From assembly GCA_946406115.1 (NCBI GenBank), contig OX291545.1, forward strand, positions 21,137,153 through 21,201,152: DNA of 64,000 bases, in the 5' to 3' direction. Under the pieces are notes generated by a model. That model did no database searches and was not told where the DNA came from. It saw only the letters and a list, made by a program, of their open reading frames with translations. The DNA comes from Apoda limacodes (Eukaryota > Arthropoda > Insecta > Lepidoptera > Limacodidae). Made by a program: the position numbers and the translations under genes. Position 1 is the first letter of the stretch. Each line of letters begins with the position of its first letter. Shown here one piece after another: positions 36,806 to 48,947 of this stretch.

Positions 36806-37340
36806 TCTATACCAATATTATAAAATGGAAAGATTTGATTGTTTGTTTGTTTGTTTGTATTGAATAGGCTCTGAAACTACTGGACCGATTTGAATAATTT
36901 TTTTACCATTAGAAGCCGACATTATCTCTGATAAACATAGGCTACTTTTTACCGCAGGAGAATACCTCATTCCTACTGGGAAACGGGTAATAGGACAACG
37001 GGTAGTAAGAATTATCCTTCCTTACTTATCTTTTTCACAAAACTTCTTAACGGCTGAACCGATTGGGTTGAAATTTTATATGGGTATTTCGATGGTTTCC
37101 TGGATGATTTAAAAATACACTTGGACCCGGTAGGTGGCTGCTGTTGGTATGTCAACTACTAAACGACTTGACCGATTGGGTTGAAATTTTGTATGTGTAT
37201 TTCCATGGTTTCACAGACACGAATGTATTATGCCATCAAAGAGGAAAGATTGGATTGTTTGTTTTTTTTTTGAGGTATTGCCGTAAGAACCTACGCCGAT
37301 AACGAAATTTAGGGCGGGCGAAGCCGCTGGCAGAAGCTAG
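36806..37340 (+). mobile_element. Non-autonomous Helitron (younger), unit 2
   Basis: Same element and site as 28,785-29,319, same length, a handful of substitutions. Confidence 0.85.
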
Positions 37341-38149
37341 TTGAAAATAAAATAGGTATTCTTTGTTTCCGTAAATGTAGAGGCAGCTGATAATTTCCTG
37401 TTTTCCATGAAATATTGAATTGAAAAAGTAATTAAGGATTATGTTACCTATATCAATTACTTATAAAAAAAATTCCTCGGTACGTATATATACTAAAATG
37501 GTCATTTAACTTAATTATTCTTAGTAGCTTTGATTATTTACCATTAGTACTTTAGATAGTGAAGTTCCTTAATTGTTTATTTGCATGGTTTTTCTGTCAA
37601 TTATTTTGACACTAACAGTTTTGCACACTCAACATTTTTTTGCATTTTGACACATTTACACAAACCCAAATCATAAGCTAAAATCACCGAAACCGTTACC
37701 AAACTACAACATTGCAACTCAATACCTAAAAGATTATATTAGGTGCACCATAACGATTAAACAGAAATAACTAGTCACTTTACACAGACGACAATATTTC
37801 TTTAACAACTCATGATAGCTCTATGAAGTCAAAGTAACATTGAAGCGTATTTAATTACTTATTTAAATATGTATGTGTTAAATATAACCCTTTTAATATA
37901 CTATTTGTTCCATGACGCCACCTTTACCAGTTTATGAAATAAGTTTATGTTTATGTATCTAAGTGACTATAGTTATTTTTGTTCCTGTGTGTATTTTGTT
38001 GCGCATTTCAAAAAATAAATATATTATTTTCAATCTTAAGAGGAGGAACAGCGATTACTAGCAAAGCAATACAAGTAATAATATTTGAGTTGTTAATATA
38101 TTTAATGCTTTTCGCCTATACTACGTTCATATTCCGCGTTGTGCAGAAT

Positions 38150-38292
38150 TTGTCTGGCTTTATGGCCTCCTCTTGAGTGAACAGTAAAGTTAGAAAACAA
38201 AGCGCAGTTTCATTACCATAAGTCGTCCCGCGAGAGACGTGCGAGCGAGCGCTTAGCGCACTTGCTGACTCGGTTCATGCTTACAAGTTACG
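38150..38292 (+). other. GC-rich block with splice donor, unit 2
   Basis: Counterpart of 30,130-30,266; donor GTAAGA at 38,293 unchanged. Confidence 0.3.
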
Positions 38293-39335
38293 GTAAGAGA
38301 CACAATCAGTATTCCATTTCAAATGTGCTTCGCTGATGATTATAATAATCGTTTGAAGTCGTTGAAACTAATGATGCTTTCATAGAGACAGAAACGAAAA
38401 TATCAAGACAATTTTCGTAATGTTGCGTTTAAAATTTGTTCGTAGCAATTGTTCTAAAGAAAATTTAGAAACAAAAGAATATATTAAAAATAGAAAATAA
38501 AACAAAAAAACAGCAATCGATTATATTTTTAAATCAATGAATTGTGAAGTAACTGCAAGACATTAATACAGCCGTCGACTCGTCACAATGTTGCGGTACA
38601 ACGTCACAACTTTAAATGTCGCATTGTTTTTAACAAAAGTAACTCAGATTTCAATTTATTTTCGACTCGGGTGAAGTTGTTTCACGAGAACTAAAGTCAT
38701 TGAAATTAAAAATAATTACGAGTATTGTTTAATGTAAATTCTTGGCCTAATCGGTATGTAGGTTTTTTAAAACCGACTTACAAACTAAGTAACTTAAACT
38801 TAATCCTTTTTTCAACTAAAAAGGTAAAATCTTTTAATGGTTACTTAAACAATTTTTAAAAGACTTTTAAAACTCTGTAATTGACAATAAATAACATGTA
38901 ACTTTTAGACATTGTTAAATTCAATCAGTCTGAAGTATTTTAAAGTTGTGTTTAAATGATTTCGTTGCAGTTTAGCAAAGCTATTAAATTATTACATCTG
39001 CTAGTAGTATACATAGTTAGTACGTTTAGGGCTGAAAAAATATTGGGCCATTAGTTACTTGACTAGTTTAGAAAATAATTTAATATACAATTATTGTTCC
39101 TTTCTCAGTTCCTCAAATACTATGTGTACAGTAAGCGACACATCAACCTAACCTTAATGTACTTTGCACCGCAGGCGCAACAGAGCGAAAAAGTCGCGAA
39201 AGAGAGATAGTCGTAATTTATTATTTCGTCTAACACTGGCTGCTCTCTTACGTAGTATCCCCACTGCATCGCTTCTCAACCATAAATTATGAATTAATAT
39301 ATATGTGTGCGTGCGTAATAATTATTATAGGGTTC

Positions 39336-39968
39336 AAATTTTTGTTACCTACGATAACAAAGACGTATACAAAAAGGTGATCGCCCTTGAAAACCTTTAT
39401 TATCTTATTTTTTTTTCTTATTTTTTAACAATCTTCTAGAAAAATCTTCTCGGTAATTTATTGATTTCATTTATAGTTCTGTTTGGATTTGGTTTTTGTG
39501 CCGCCGTAATATTTGTCCCTCCCATTCAAAAGTAGGATTTGGAAGATACTGGAATAGTAATAATGTAGCAATTTCGGTAAAAAACATTTAAGAAGTATGG
39601 AAAAAATCGTCGATTTGTAATGTATTATAAATTTTAATTAATTTTTAATATTTTACTTACCATCATCGTTAGTATTACAGAATTGGCATTTTAGCCTATT
39701 TCGCACTCAGCGTCCTCTATAATTTAAGCGCACTTTGGCGCAAACATTCTTAGTAAGTATAGGTATAGACTTGTACCCAAAAGTGGGAAGTGTGGGTTGA
39801 TATACTTATTCATTTAGTTCTTTGTTTCAATATACTTAGGTGACAAATAAGCATACGGCCCGCCTCGTGTTAAGCAGTCAACGCAGCCTGCGGACGCTAA
39901 CCCCTGTGCGTGACTAACTTGACTCCCTTACGCTGGCTAGCGATGCGATAGTAGAGAGGGGACCTGAC
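39336..39968. other. 633-bp block present only in unit 2
   Basis: Unit 1 reads straight across ('agggttcgtctgcatag', 31,311-31,327), so this is an insertion in unit 2 or a deletion in unit 1. No target duplication is visible. It includes, at about 39,838-39,905, a diverged relative of the LINE F1 3' tail ('acaaataagcatacggcccg') on the minus strand. Confidence 0.7.
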
Positions 39969-40495
39969 GTCTGCATAGTTTTTAACAATTCCTCAGATAT
40001 AGAAAATGGTTAAAAAACATCAACTTAATCCACTGATTTTATCTTGTCTAGTATTGGCAAAAGTCATCAGTTGGCAGACTCTTTGGTCGAGACTGGCTGT
40101 TTAGTAAAAGTAAAATAAAATAGCAGAAGTCGTAGTAACGTCATTTAATTATTAAAAATCAACATGACAATTTAAATGATGTACTCATATCTTATCCGAT
40201 ACCGTTGATTAGTATTAATGATTTTCAACAATTACTAGCTTCTTCTCACGGCTTCGCCCGAGCAACGGACCACCTTGATTAACTAGAATAATAAGTCTTT
40301 ATGATATTTTTAGCACTCCGTTGCATAGCACCTTTGGGCAGTGAATGAATGACATTTTCAGGCTCAAGCTCAAGCTCCGAATTTGTAATTTCCAAGATAT
40401 TCAATATTTTTGCTGAAGTTTGCCCCGATTTAAACTTTTTAGTTCCGTTCCGTTCCGTTTCAGCATCATACCAGCCAGCGTTCCATAGTAACGTA

Positions 40496-42131
40496 ACAGG
40501 TCAAATTGACCCGTCTTATATATTTATTTCCATCACAATTACTCGTTAAAGTGTCATAATGTGCAGGTAAATTCGGTGCCTTTACCTTTACCTACATTAC
40601 TCCCACGGGCTTTTTCTTTGTAAATGTTATTTTCTCTAAGCATAACGCGCGGTCATAGAAACCACGGGCGGTAATGACGCGCCTATTCTATAAAGTTTAT
40701 ATAAAAGGTTTGTCGTTGTTCTAAGCACGAAATACGCGCAAACGACCAGCGAGCAATTACTTACAAGTTTTAACTTCAAACAAAACGTTTTAATTCATAT
40801 ATTCTCTAGATATAGCGGATGCGTTGTTTTGTTTCCGCCTTTGTGTAATGGTGGGTTTATTTATTTATTCATCTTTTATTTTTATTTATATACCCGCAAA
40901 TGTGATGAAAAACATTGTGCGTAACACGGCCGGTATGGAAATGACAAACTTAAGTAATTAAAGCCTTCGGCCTAAGTCTTTTAAATGGCCACTTGTTAGT
41001 AATTTTCTCCTTATCACCTTTAATACATAATTTACTCTTTTGTGTTTCTTCTATTTGTACATGAGTTTCATAAGCGATCCTCGTTTAAGCAAATCAGTTA
41101 AGCGCGAGTCGGACTTACGCAATCTGGGTTCCTTATCACCATTTAGGTACGTAATTTACAAACACCAAGCCAAAAACTAAAAGAGTGCCACTACGCGATA
41201 ACTCACTCAATAACTGACCACCAAGCCCGACGTCGCTTAACTTTAAATCGTTGCCAATAAACAAATGTTTTACTGTTTCACTTAATAATTTAGCTAGACT
41301 ATTTGGCGCTAGATGGCGCTGATACAGTAGTTTAAGAAGTTAATGGCTCAAGCCCGTCTCACACTTGGCCGGTTTTAATTTTATCGGTTGTTTCATTTAG
41401 GCGCACTGCAAGCTTGAAGCTTGTATGTATTACTGTTGCAAAAATAACGAAAACGTGTATCTTGTGTGCGGCCCCCTTAAATTATTACTTTTTAATATTC
41501 ATTAGGTAATCCGCCATTATAACAAATATTCTGTGAAAAATATAGGCTTCTACCGACTTTGATCTAAAAGATAGAGCTATTTAATGCTCAGACAGTCAGC
41601 ATAAGTTAAGTAATTAGTACAGACCCCTAAAAATGACAGTGCTGTAAACAATGCTTAAATCGATGGTTTCAACAGAGTACAACAAATTAATCTCCAACTC
41701 AAACCAAAACCCATCAAAGTAAATAAATAATTAGTGACGCGGCACTGAACTCGAATTAGCTGAAGATAAAACTTTTTCATTATTACATTTCGGCTTTTCA
41801 TTATTATAAAATAAATTGCTTTCTAAGCCACAAAAACAAATGACCCTTATTAAAGTTTATATTTATCAAAGAACGAAATTATTTTCATCGGATACTTACA
41901 TTTTTATTTGTATTTAAATACACAGTAAAAAAAATAATTAAAGTCATCGGTTCGTAGATACAGGTCAGAAGTTCGGATCAGGTCAGAAGTAAAGGTTTAT
42001 ACGCATCTTATATTAAAATAGTATATTGCGTACCTAGTACAAAATGACGCTTTTAGTGACCCAAGGCAGGAATCCAGTTACGTCGAAAACTTCATTCCGA
42101 GGGTAAGAAAAGCCATTTTGTACTCGGTACG
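40496..42131 (+). repeat. Complex repeat A, copy 3 (left-truncated)
   Basis: Begins abruptly at 'tagtaacgtaacagg', equivalent to 33,035, because the preceding 1.2 kb was deleted. The rest follows copy 2 closely and runs into the gene fragment. Confidence 0.8.
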
Positions 42132-42145
42132 AACACAAGACTTAG

Positions 42146-42753
42146 ACAAGCAGTTTAAATGAAACTGAAGCAGTGACAGGTACAATTTAAGTATATTGTC
42201 CATAATTGAGTAACAATTCTAGTCACAACAGTGATAAAGCCCTAAAATAATTGAACAGTGGTAAAAGTGCCAAAATAATTTTCAACATTATTTATCATTT
42301 TGCAATATACCTTTATGTCAATAATCATTATTTTTTGTTAAATTCTTTAGACATTCCTGATACTCCAGCCCGTACCTCAAGATCACATACAACTGAGTTT
42401 GTTGTATGAAACCACGATTAATATGTAAGTCTTGTTAATTGATAAGAACATCACTTTTTTTTCTTCTAGATATGTCTAGTCTACGATCTGGGTCTAGACT
42501 CATTGATTATGATACACCTGCTGCTCAACATATAGGTATTAAATCAAAGTATAATGCTGAGTTAAACCAACTACTTTGCTATTTTTGATCTTGCATTAAA
42601 AAATAATAACAGCTTTATTTTTTTTAAGGTGGCAGATACATAAGAAGCCAAGTTATTTCAGAAATATTAAGAAATATAATTATGATAAACTTCAGAAAAG
42701 AAAAGAAGAATTACACTTATTGAAACTAAAAGAGCAGGAATGGCTTGTAAAGG
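42146..42753 (+). pseudogene. Fragment of the unidentified multi-exon gene, unit 2
   Basis: Same four blocks as unit 1: exons at 42,146-42,179, from 42,351, 42,470-42,535, and from 42,629. Lesions differ from unit 1: the end of exon 2 and its donor are deleted after 'acaactga' (42,396), and in exon 4 seven bases fewer than unit 1 shift the frame after 'QVISE'. The terminal 'LKLKEQEWLVKAES' codons survive. Both copies are therefore non-functional as they stand. Confidence 0.55.
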
Positions 42754-43163
42754 CTGAAAGCGGGAAATATTGATCGGGTCTCTGGGTGACAAAAAGAATT
42801 ATTTTCAAAGACTCAGCCTTACAATACTATCCTAATCCTAACCAATATATATTTGTCTTAGTCTGTTTGTTTATTTGTTATTCCTTAACGTTACTACAGA
42901 ACAACTAATTAAGCTGATATTTATCGCATCAATTTCCTTGTGTACAAAGCAAAAGAAGACCCGGATAGGCAGCCGTTTCACAAAAATGGTTGTTAATACT
43001 TACTTGCTTGTCTTTTTAAAACTTAGATCATAGTCTCTTTTTGGGATCTCTTTTTGGGGAGCTGCGGGTAGAAGCTAGTTGTAGCCAAGAAAGACGCTGT
43101 GAGAAAATATTGTATTCTGTGTTGAAATAGATTAACATCCAAAGAAGTTCTTTGAAAATATAA

Positions 43164-43689
43164 TCTATACTAATATTATAAAGTGGAAAGATTTGATCGT
43201 TTGTTTGTTTGTTTGTATTGAATAGGCTCCGAAACTACTGGACCGATTTGAATAATTTTTTTACCATTAGAAGCCAACATTATCCCTGATAAACATAGGC
43301 TACTTTTTACCGCGGGAAAATAGCTCCTTCCTACTGGGAAACGGGTAATAGTACAACGGGTAGTAAGAATTATCCTTCCATACTTATCTTTTTCACAAAA
43401 CTTCTAAACGGCTGAACCGATTGGGTTGAAATTTTATATGGGTATTTCGATGGTTTCCTAGATGATTTAAAAATACTCTTTGACCCGGTAGGTGGCGCTG
43501 CTGTTGGTATGTCAACTACTAAACGACTTGGCCGATTGGGTTGAAATTTTGTATGTGTATTTCCAAGGTTTCACAGACATGAATGTATTATGCCATTAAA
43601 GAGGAAAGATTGGATTGTTTTTTTTTTTTTTTGAGGTATTGCCGTAAGAAACTAAATTTAGGGCGGGCGAAGCCGCTGGCAGAAGCTAG
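43164..43689 (+). mobile_element. Non-autonomous Helitron (younger), unit 3
   Basis: TCTATACTAATATTATAAA to CTAG before T; counterpart of 28,785-29,319 with more substitutions and small deletions. The end of the older Helitron lies at about 43,010-43,078. Confidence 0.8.
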
Positions 43690-44559
43690 TTGAAAATAAA
43701 ATAGGTATTCTTTGTTTCCGTAAATGTCGTAGCTGATAATTTCCTGTTTTCCATGAAATATTGAAATGAAAAAGTAATTAAGGATTATGTTACCTATATC
43801 AATAACTTATAAAAAAAAATCCTCGGTACGTATATATACTAAAATGGTCATTTAACTTAATTGGTCCTAGTAGCTTTGATTATTTACCTCTAGTACTTTA
43901 GATAGTGAAGTTCCTTAATTGTTTATTTGCATGGCACTGCGTTTTTCTGTCATCATTTTGGCACTAACAGTTTTGCACACTCAACAATTTTTTGCATTTT
44001 GACACATTTACACAAACCCACATCATAAGCTAAAATCACCGAAACCGTTACCAAATTACAAAATTGCAACTCAATACCTAAAAGATTACTTTAGGTGCAC
44101 CATAACGATTATTTAAACTTAAACATCAATGTACACTGTCGAACAGACATAATTAGTCACTTACATAGACGATAATAATTCGTAAACAACTCATGATAGC
44201 TCTATGTAGTCAAAGGAACAAACCCTTTTAATATACTACTTGTTACATGACGCTACCTTTACTAGTTTATGAAATATCGTCGTTTATGTATCTAAGTGAC
44301 TAGTTATTTTTGCCGGTTCGTGTATTTTGTTGCGCATTTCAAAAATAAATATATTATTATCAAACTTAAGAGGAGAAACAGCTGTTACTAGCAAAGCAAT
44401 ACAAGTAATAATATTTGAGTTGTTAATATATTTGATGCTTTTCGCCTATACAACGTTCATATTCCGCGTTGTATGCAGAATCTGTCTGGCTTTATGGCCT
44501 CCTCTTGAGTGAACTTGAGATACAGAAATCATAAGCTCATCACATAAAATCTACAAATG

Positions 44560-44697
44560 ATTTTCTAATAATAGAAGTTGCAAAAGTAGTAAAGTTAGAA
44601 AACAAAGCGCAGTTTCATTACCATAAGTCGTCCCGCGAGAGACGTGCGAGCGAGCGCTTAGCGCACTTGCTGACTCGGTTCATGCTTGCAAGTTACG
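44560..44697 (+). other. GC-rich block with splice donor, unit 3
   Basis: Counterpart of 30,130-30,266. About 75 extra bases precede it (44,512-44,590), yet the GC-rich core and GTAAGA donor at 44,698 are unchanged. Confidence 0.3.
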
Positions 44698-46101
44698 GTA
44701 AGAGACACAATCAGTATTTCGTTTGAAATGGCTTCGCTGTAGATGCTTAGTATCTACATATACCTGCAAGTAGAACCCATGTAACTTTCTTAAAAGTAAT
44801 TTATACTAAATCTTAAGTTTATAATACTTAACTGAAATGATAAATTTGGTGTCAAAGTACAACATATGAAATTTATGACTTTAATCACAAGTGCGATGTT
44901 TCTTTCGTTTTTATTTTTAACTTTATTCACTATGTTTTGTATAATTTAAGTAAATTTTGATAATCAATTTTTTTGTAGGTATCTATGTAAATTTTGACTG
45001 TCAATAAATGTCTATGACTACACTAATTCTAAGTTTTTCAATTTCACCTATCCCTATTAACAAGGATGGATTTTCAAAATTTTCCATTTTGTTTCTTTCA
45101 CTTAAAAGTACATTTTAATTTTTGCTTTTAACCTTTTTATTTTATAAATTATTATTTTTAAATTTTAAATCAAATTGTTATTTACATTGTAACAATATTT
45201 GCTTTATTAGTTCTTATAAACAAGTTGTTATTGAGGCTAAGATATAGGCTTGATCGCGTAAATACGCCATTTTTGTGCAAAATTTGGGAGAAAACTATCA
45301 GATCTAAAATATTGAAAAAATATATGTCATAACATAAATCTTGCCTTTGTCCAGTAGAAACATTACCTAACTGAATGATTTTAAAAAGGGTGTAGCAGTG
45401 ACTTTCAAGTATATATTACATTTTGTTGTAATAAAAGTTGATTCAATAATTAAAATTATATTGTCACATTATCATATGTCGTTACAACTAATGATACTTT
45501 CATAGAGACAGAACGAAAATATCAAGACAATTGTCGTAATGTTGCGTTTAAAATTTGTTCGTAGCAGTTGTTTTAAAGAAAATGTATAAACAAAAGCATA
45601 AATAAAAATAGAAAATGTAACAAAAAAACAGCAATCAAAAATTAAATCAATGAAAAGTAACTGTACGACATTAATTGTGACATAGATACAGCCGTCGACG
45701 CGTCACGATGTTGCGATACAACGTCACAACTTTAAATGTCGCGTTGTTTTCAACAAAAGTAACTCAGACTTCAATTTATTTTCGACTTGGGTAAATTTGT
45801 TTCACGTGAACAAAGGTCATTTAAATTAAAGATAATTACGAGTATTATAATTCCTGATAGGTATGTAGGTATTTTAAAACCTAACTAACAAACTAACTAA
45901 CTTGGACTTAATCTTATTTATAAAGGTAAAATCTGTCAATAGTTATTTTAACAATTTTTAAAAGACAGTTAAAACTCTGTTACTGAAAATATATAACACG
46001 TAGCTCAGCAACAGCGCAAACTCGAATCTTTTAGACATTGTTAAAGTTATGTTTAAATTATTTCGTCACAGTTTAGCAAAGCTATAAAATTATAACATCC
46101 A

Positions 46102-46264
46102 TGTGCTTAGTGTGAATTTTTGCGTATTCGTTACGCTACTATCACGTTCGCGTATTCAATAAAAATCCTATGATAAAAAAATAGTCTCGAAACGCGCCCG
46201 CTGGAGGCGCTCCTTCATTTCCATACATTTATTTCGTTGACGCGGCAAACTCACACTAGGCACA
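46102..46264. mobile_element. Short MITE-like element
   Basis: Left end 'tgtgcttagtgtgaattt' pairs with right end 'aaactcacactaggcaca' as imperfect terminal inverted repeats of about 20 bp. 163 bp, no ORF; contains a 'gcgcc...ggcgc' hairpin. It begins exactly where similarity of unit 3 to the other units stops. Confidence 0.6.
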
Positions 46265-48680
46265 CTGCTCGTATATTATGTTTAGAAAACACTAACAACT
46301 TAACAACGATGACGTGCTAATAGACGAATAAAAAGGTGGTAAGGATCCCTTAATGCATATACCCGGAGAAAGTAGTTACTTACATATTATTTTGTAGACA
46401 TATTAAATAGTAGATTGTGGCACAAGGGACCAAAATAATGTATTTAGGGCCAGAACAATTGTTTGAATCCGCTCTAAAAAGCGAAAGATTCTAGAGGAGA
46501 ATCCTAAGCGTAGCGAGGGATACTAAGTACGTCGCTCGAGGTAAAATATTTTGGTACCGTGTGGCACACTCTGCTTTTCATCCCCCCCTGTGCGAAAAAA
46601 TAATAAGAAAATTTATATTTGCAAATCCAAATTACAAATTTATATTTCTCTTGATTTGTTTGGTAGTTAACTGTTTATGGCCGTTTCTGCGTTTAATTTT
46701 ATATATTCTGGTGTTAATATTTCACTTTCACTGCTAGAACTCCTCTTTTATTCAATTTGTGTGAATCAAATTATAATTGTCTGAGATATTTTGATAAAAA
46801 TTAATAAAAAAACGAATAAGAATAAAGAACCAGAGAACCGTAAAGTGCACCAGAATGACCCATTTTGCTCGCACTTATCGAGTAACCCTTCGCCTCTTTT
46901 TAAATAAATTGAAAAGTTTTTATGCTGTTTTCATCAATGATGTCCATACCAAGTTATAAGTGCACAACGGTCGCCATATTAAAATAGTGTAAACAAAACA
47001 TACAACGACACTAGCAACCAAACACCCAAGGTCAGAAGGTCAAAAAGGTTTGTTACACTGTATTCTGATTGGCAGCAGAAAACAATGTTTTTATATCTGA
47101 ATCTACTTTCAGAGGCAAAAGGAAACAAGGAAATGTTGAAATGAGCAGTCATGAAAATAATTAAGATCCCGACGGAGAGTATTTCCGGGAATGGCCGATA
47201 ATTAGAAATATCATTTGAACGAATCAATTTGTAGGATGATGCAGACATCAAATAATTTGTTTTTAAGAGCGTTCCCTATTTCAATATCCTTGAGCATTAG
47301 TGTTTCCCCTTATCCTACTATTTCCCCCTCACCTTTAGTTGTCTACGAAAACTTAGCTACCTAGCGGAAGTGCGCAGCACTTCAGTGACAATTCCATAGA
47401 ATATTTAGACTGGGCATCAGTTTATCACAACAGGTAATTTCATATTGCACTTCAATAGATAATTTTATTCTTGGTTAATTTTAGGTTTAGGACTTAGGAT
47501 ATATTTGATTTTTGGAACAAAGTACCTTATACTTTGATTTGGGAATGAAGAATAAATCGAAAAAGCGGAATTTTTTGTGCGACACCGCTACTTCACAGCT
47601 ATGCATGCATGTGCGGATTTCTATATGACCTTTTTAACGCATCTTGCAAATATAAATATCATAAATGCCTGAAAAGCCTGCTTTAAAAGTGTCTTTGTCA
47701 GTTAGGCTTACCCTTTGAGCCGATGATTATAAAACTTGATGAGAGGAGAACATAGCTGGACGGAGTAAATAAGAAAAAGAAAGCAGCCTTTACAAATATG
47801 TGCTATTTACGATTAGGATAGGTACGTATAAAAATCAAATTAAATTTATAACAAAGATTCGATCATAGTAACAAGCATTTGATTCGAATGAGATCTAGAT
47901 TTTATTTTAACAATCTTTATTACTTTTGAATTATACCTACAATATAAATTTCAGATATTTTAAGTACAAAAATGTGAGCGAAAATAGTAAAACGGACCGC
48001 TAATGGTCAATCCGATCGTAAGTCCACGAAAGCAAAGAAATTAGCAGGTACACTTCTTATTGTACTCCTTCGCACACTTGAGTACAATACAGTACTTATG
48101 CACTAGTTTTTGGTTTCTTAGCATACTTTATTTAGTTACAATTACAAAATGAAAACAATATTTTAAATGAACAACAAAAGAAAATACTGTATTATTTACG
48201 CAGAAGCTCGAAAAAAACCCTATTTGCTTCTCGCCACTAAGGCAATGTCGTCGGATGAGCAACCTAAAAGTCCGTGATTGCTAAAGGCCAGTACTTGTTA
48301 AATAAAATAAGAGATATTAATTATTCTTCTTCCAACTGGTTTTTTTTCTTCGAATGTTAAAGAGATTGTTGTGAGCATCTTTGTAAGAAACTTCACCACT
48401 GGAAAACAATAAATTAAAACACATTTATCATTACTATGAAAATGTGAAGTATTTCTTAGTTTACGAGTTAGCCTAGGATGACCCCTTTTTTTATTTGTAA
48501 TGATTTCAAGAAACAAAATTTACGCTAAATATTAGTTTACTTTGATGCATCATAGCAATGTGAAGGAATAATCGCCCTTTTTCTTAGGGCTTGACTAACA
48601 AATATTGATATTTCGAACCTAAAACTTTTTGAGAAAGCCTACGTTATTCAGGAATAGTGTAGCTTATTATAAGTGAAAGA
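46265..48680. other. Stretch without a supported gene
   Basis: 46,330-46,580 has transposon-like phrases ('gtagcgagggatac', 'ttggtaccgtgtggcacac'). 46,950-47,020 shares 'cggtcgccatatt' and 'acgacactagc' with 60,450-60,495. The minus-strand frame 46,979-47,251 is not recognised. Otherwise nothing seen. Confidence 0.4.
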
Positions 48681-48947
48681 TTTTTTTGATACTACAAAGG
48701 TCTTGCGGCCCGCCTGATGGTAAGTGGTCACCGCAGCCTATGGACGCTTTCAACACTTGGGGCATCACTCGCGCGTTGCCAACCCTTCAAAAATCTAATA
48801 ACTTTTTTCTTGAAGAACCCCATACTGTATTCCTTAGAGAAAATCTTGGCAGGGAGCTCATTCCACAACCTAAGCGTTCGTGGAAAGAAGTTTCTCTGAA
48901 ACCGCACTCTACGTCATCATTTAGGTTCTTAAGTGTGAGGATGAAGT
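48681..48947 (-). mobile_element. LINE F1 3' end, diverged
   Basis: Short poly(T), hairpin module with a deletion, then RT ORF end to the 'HTLE' region with substitutions and indels. The two plus-strand open frames over it are antisense shadows. Confidence 0.8.

Larger units (their letters stand above)
35363..42753 (+). repeat. Tandem unit 2 (R + A + gene fragment)
   Basis: Starts at the junction where exon 4 of the gene fragment runs into 'gggaaatattgatcggg'; period to the next unit 7,391 bp. Shorter than unit 1 because of a 1,202-bp deletion and absence of the LINE, partly offset by a 633-bp extra block (39,336-39,968). R sequence is almost identical to unit 1. Confidence 0.9.
42754..46101 (+). 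repeat. Tandem unit 3, partial (R only)
   Basis: Starts at the same junction ('ctgaaagcgggaaatattgat'). Sampled in the Helitron it differs from unit 1 at about 4-5 in 100 bases, more than units 1 and 2 differ from each other. It lacks about 0.9 kb including the SINE (gap at about 43,008) but retains 44,740-45,480, partly shared with 10,690-10,880 and missing from units 1 and 2. Similarity ends at 46,101 where a MITE begins. Confidence 0.85.

Noticed and set aside
27230..46101. CRISPR-like or satellite interpretation of the repeats
   Set aside because: Units are 7-8 kb composites of transposons with unequal content, not short regular repeats with spacers.
46979..47251. 90-codon minus-strand frame
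   Set aside because: No recognisable motif, no splice context, and part of it lies in a dispersed repeat phrase shared with 60,450.
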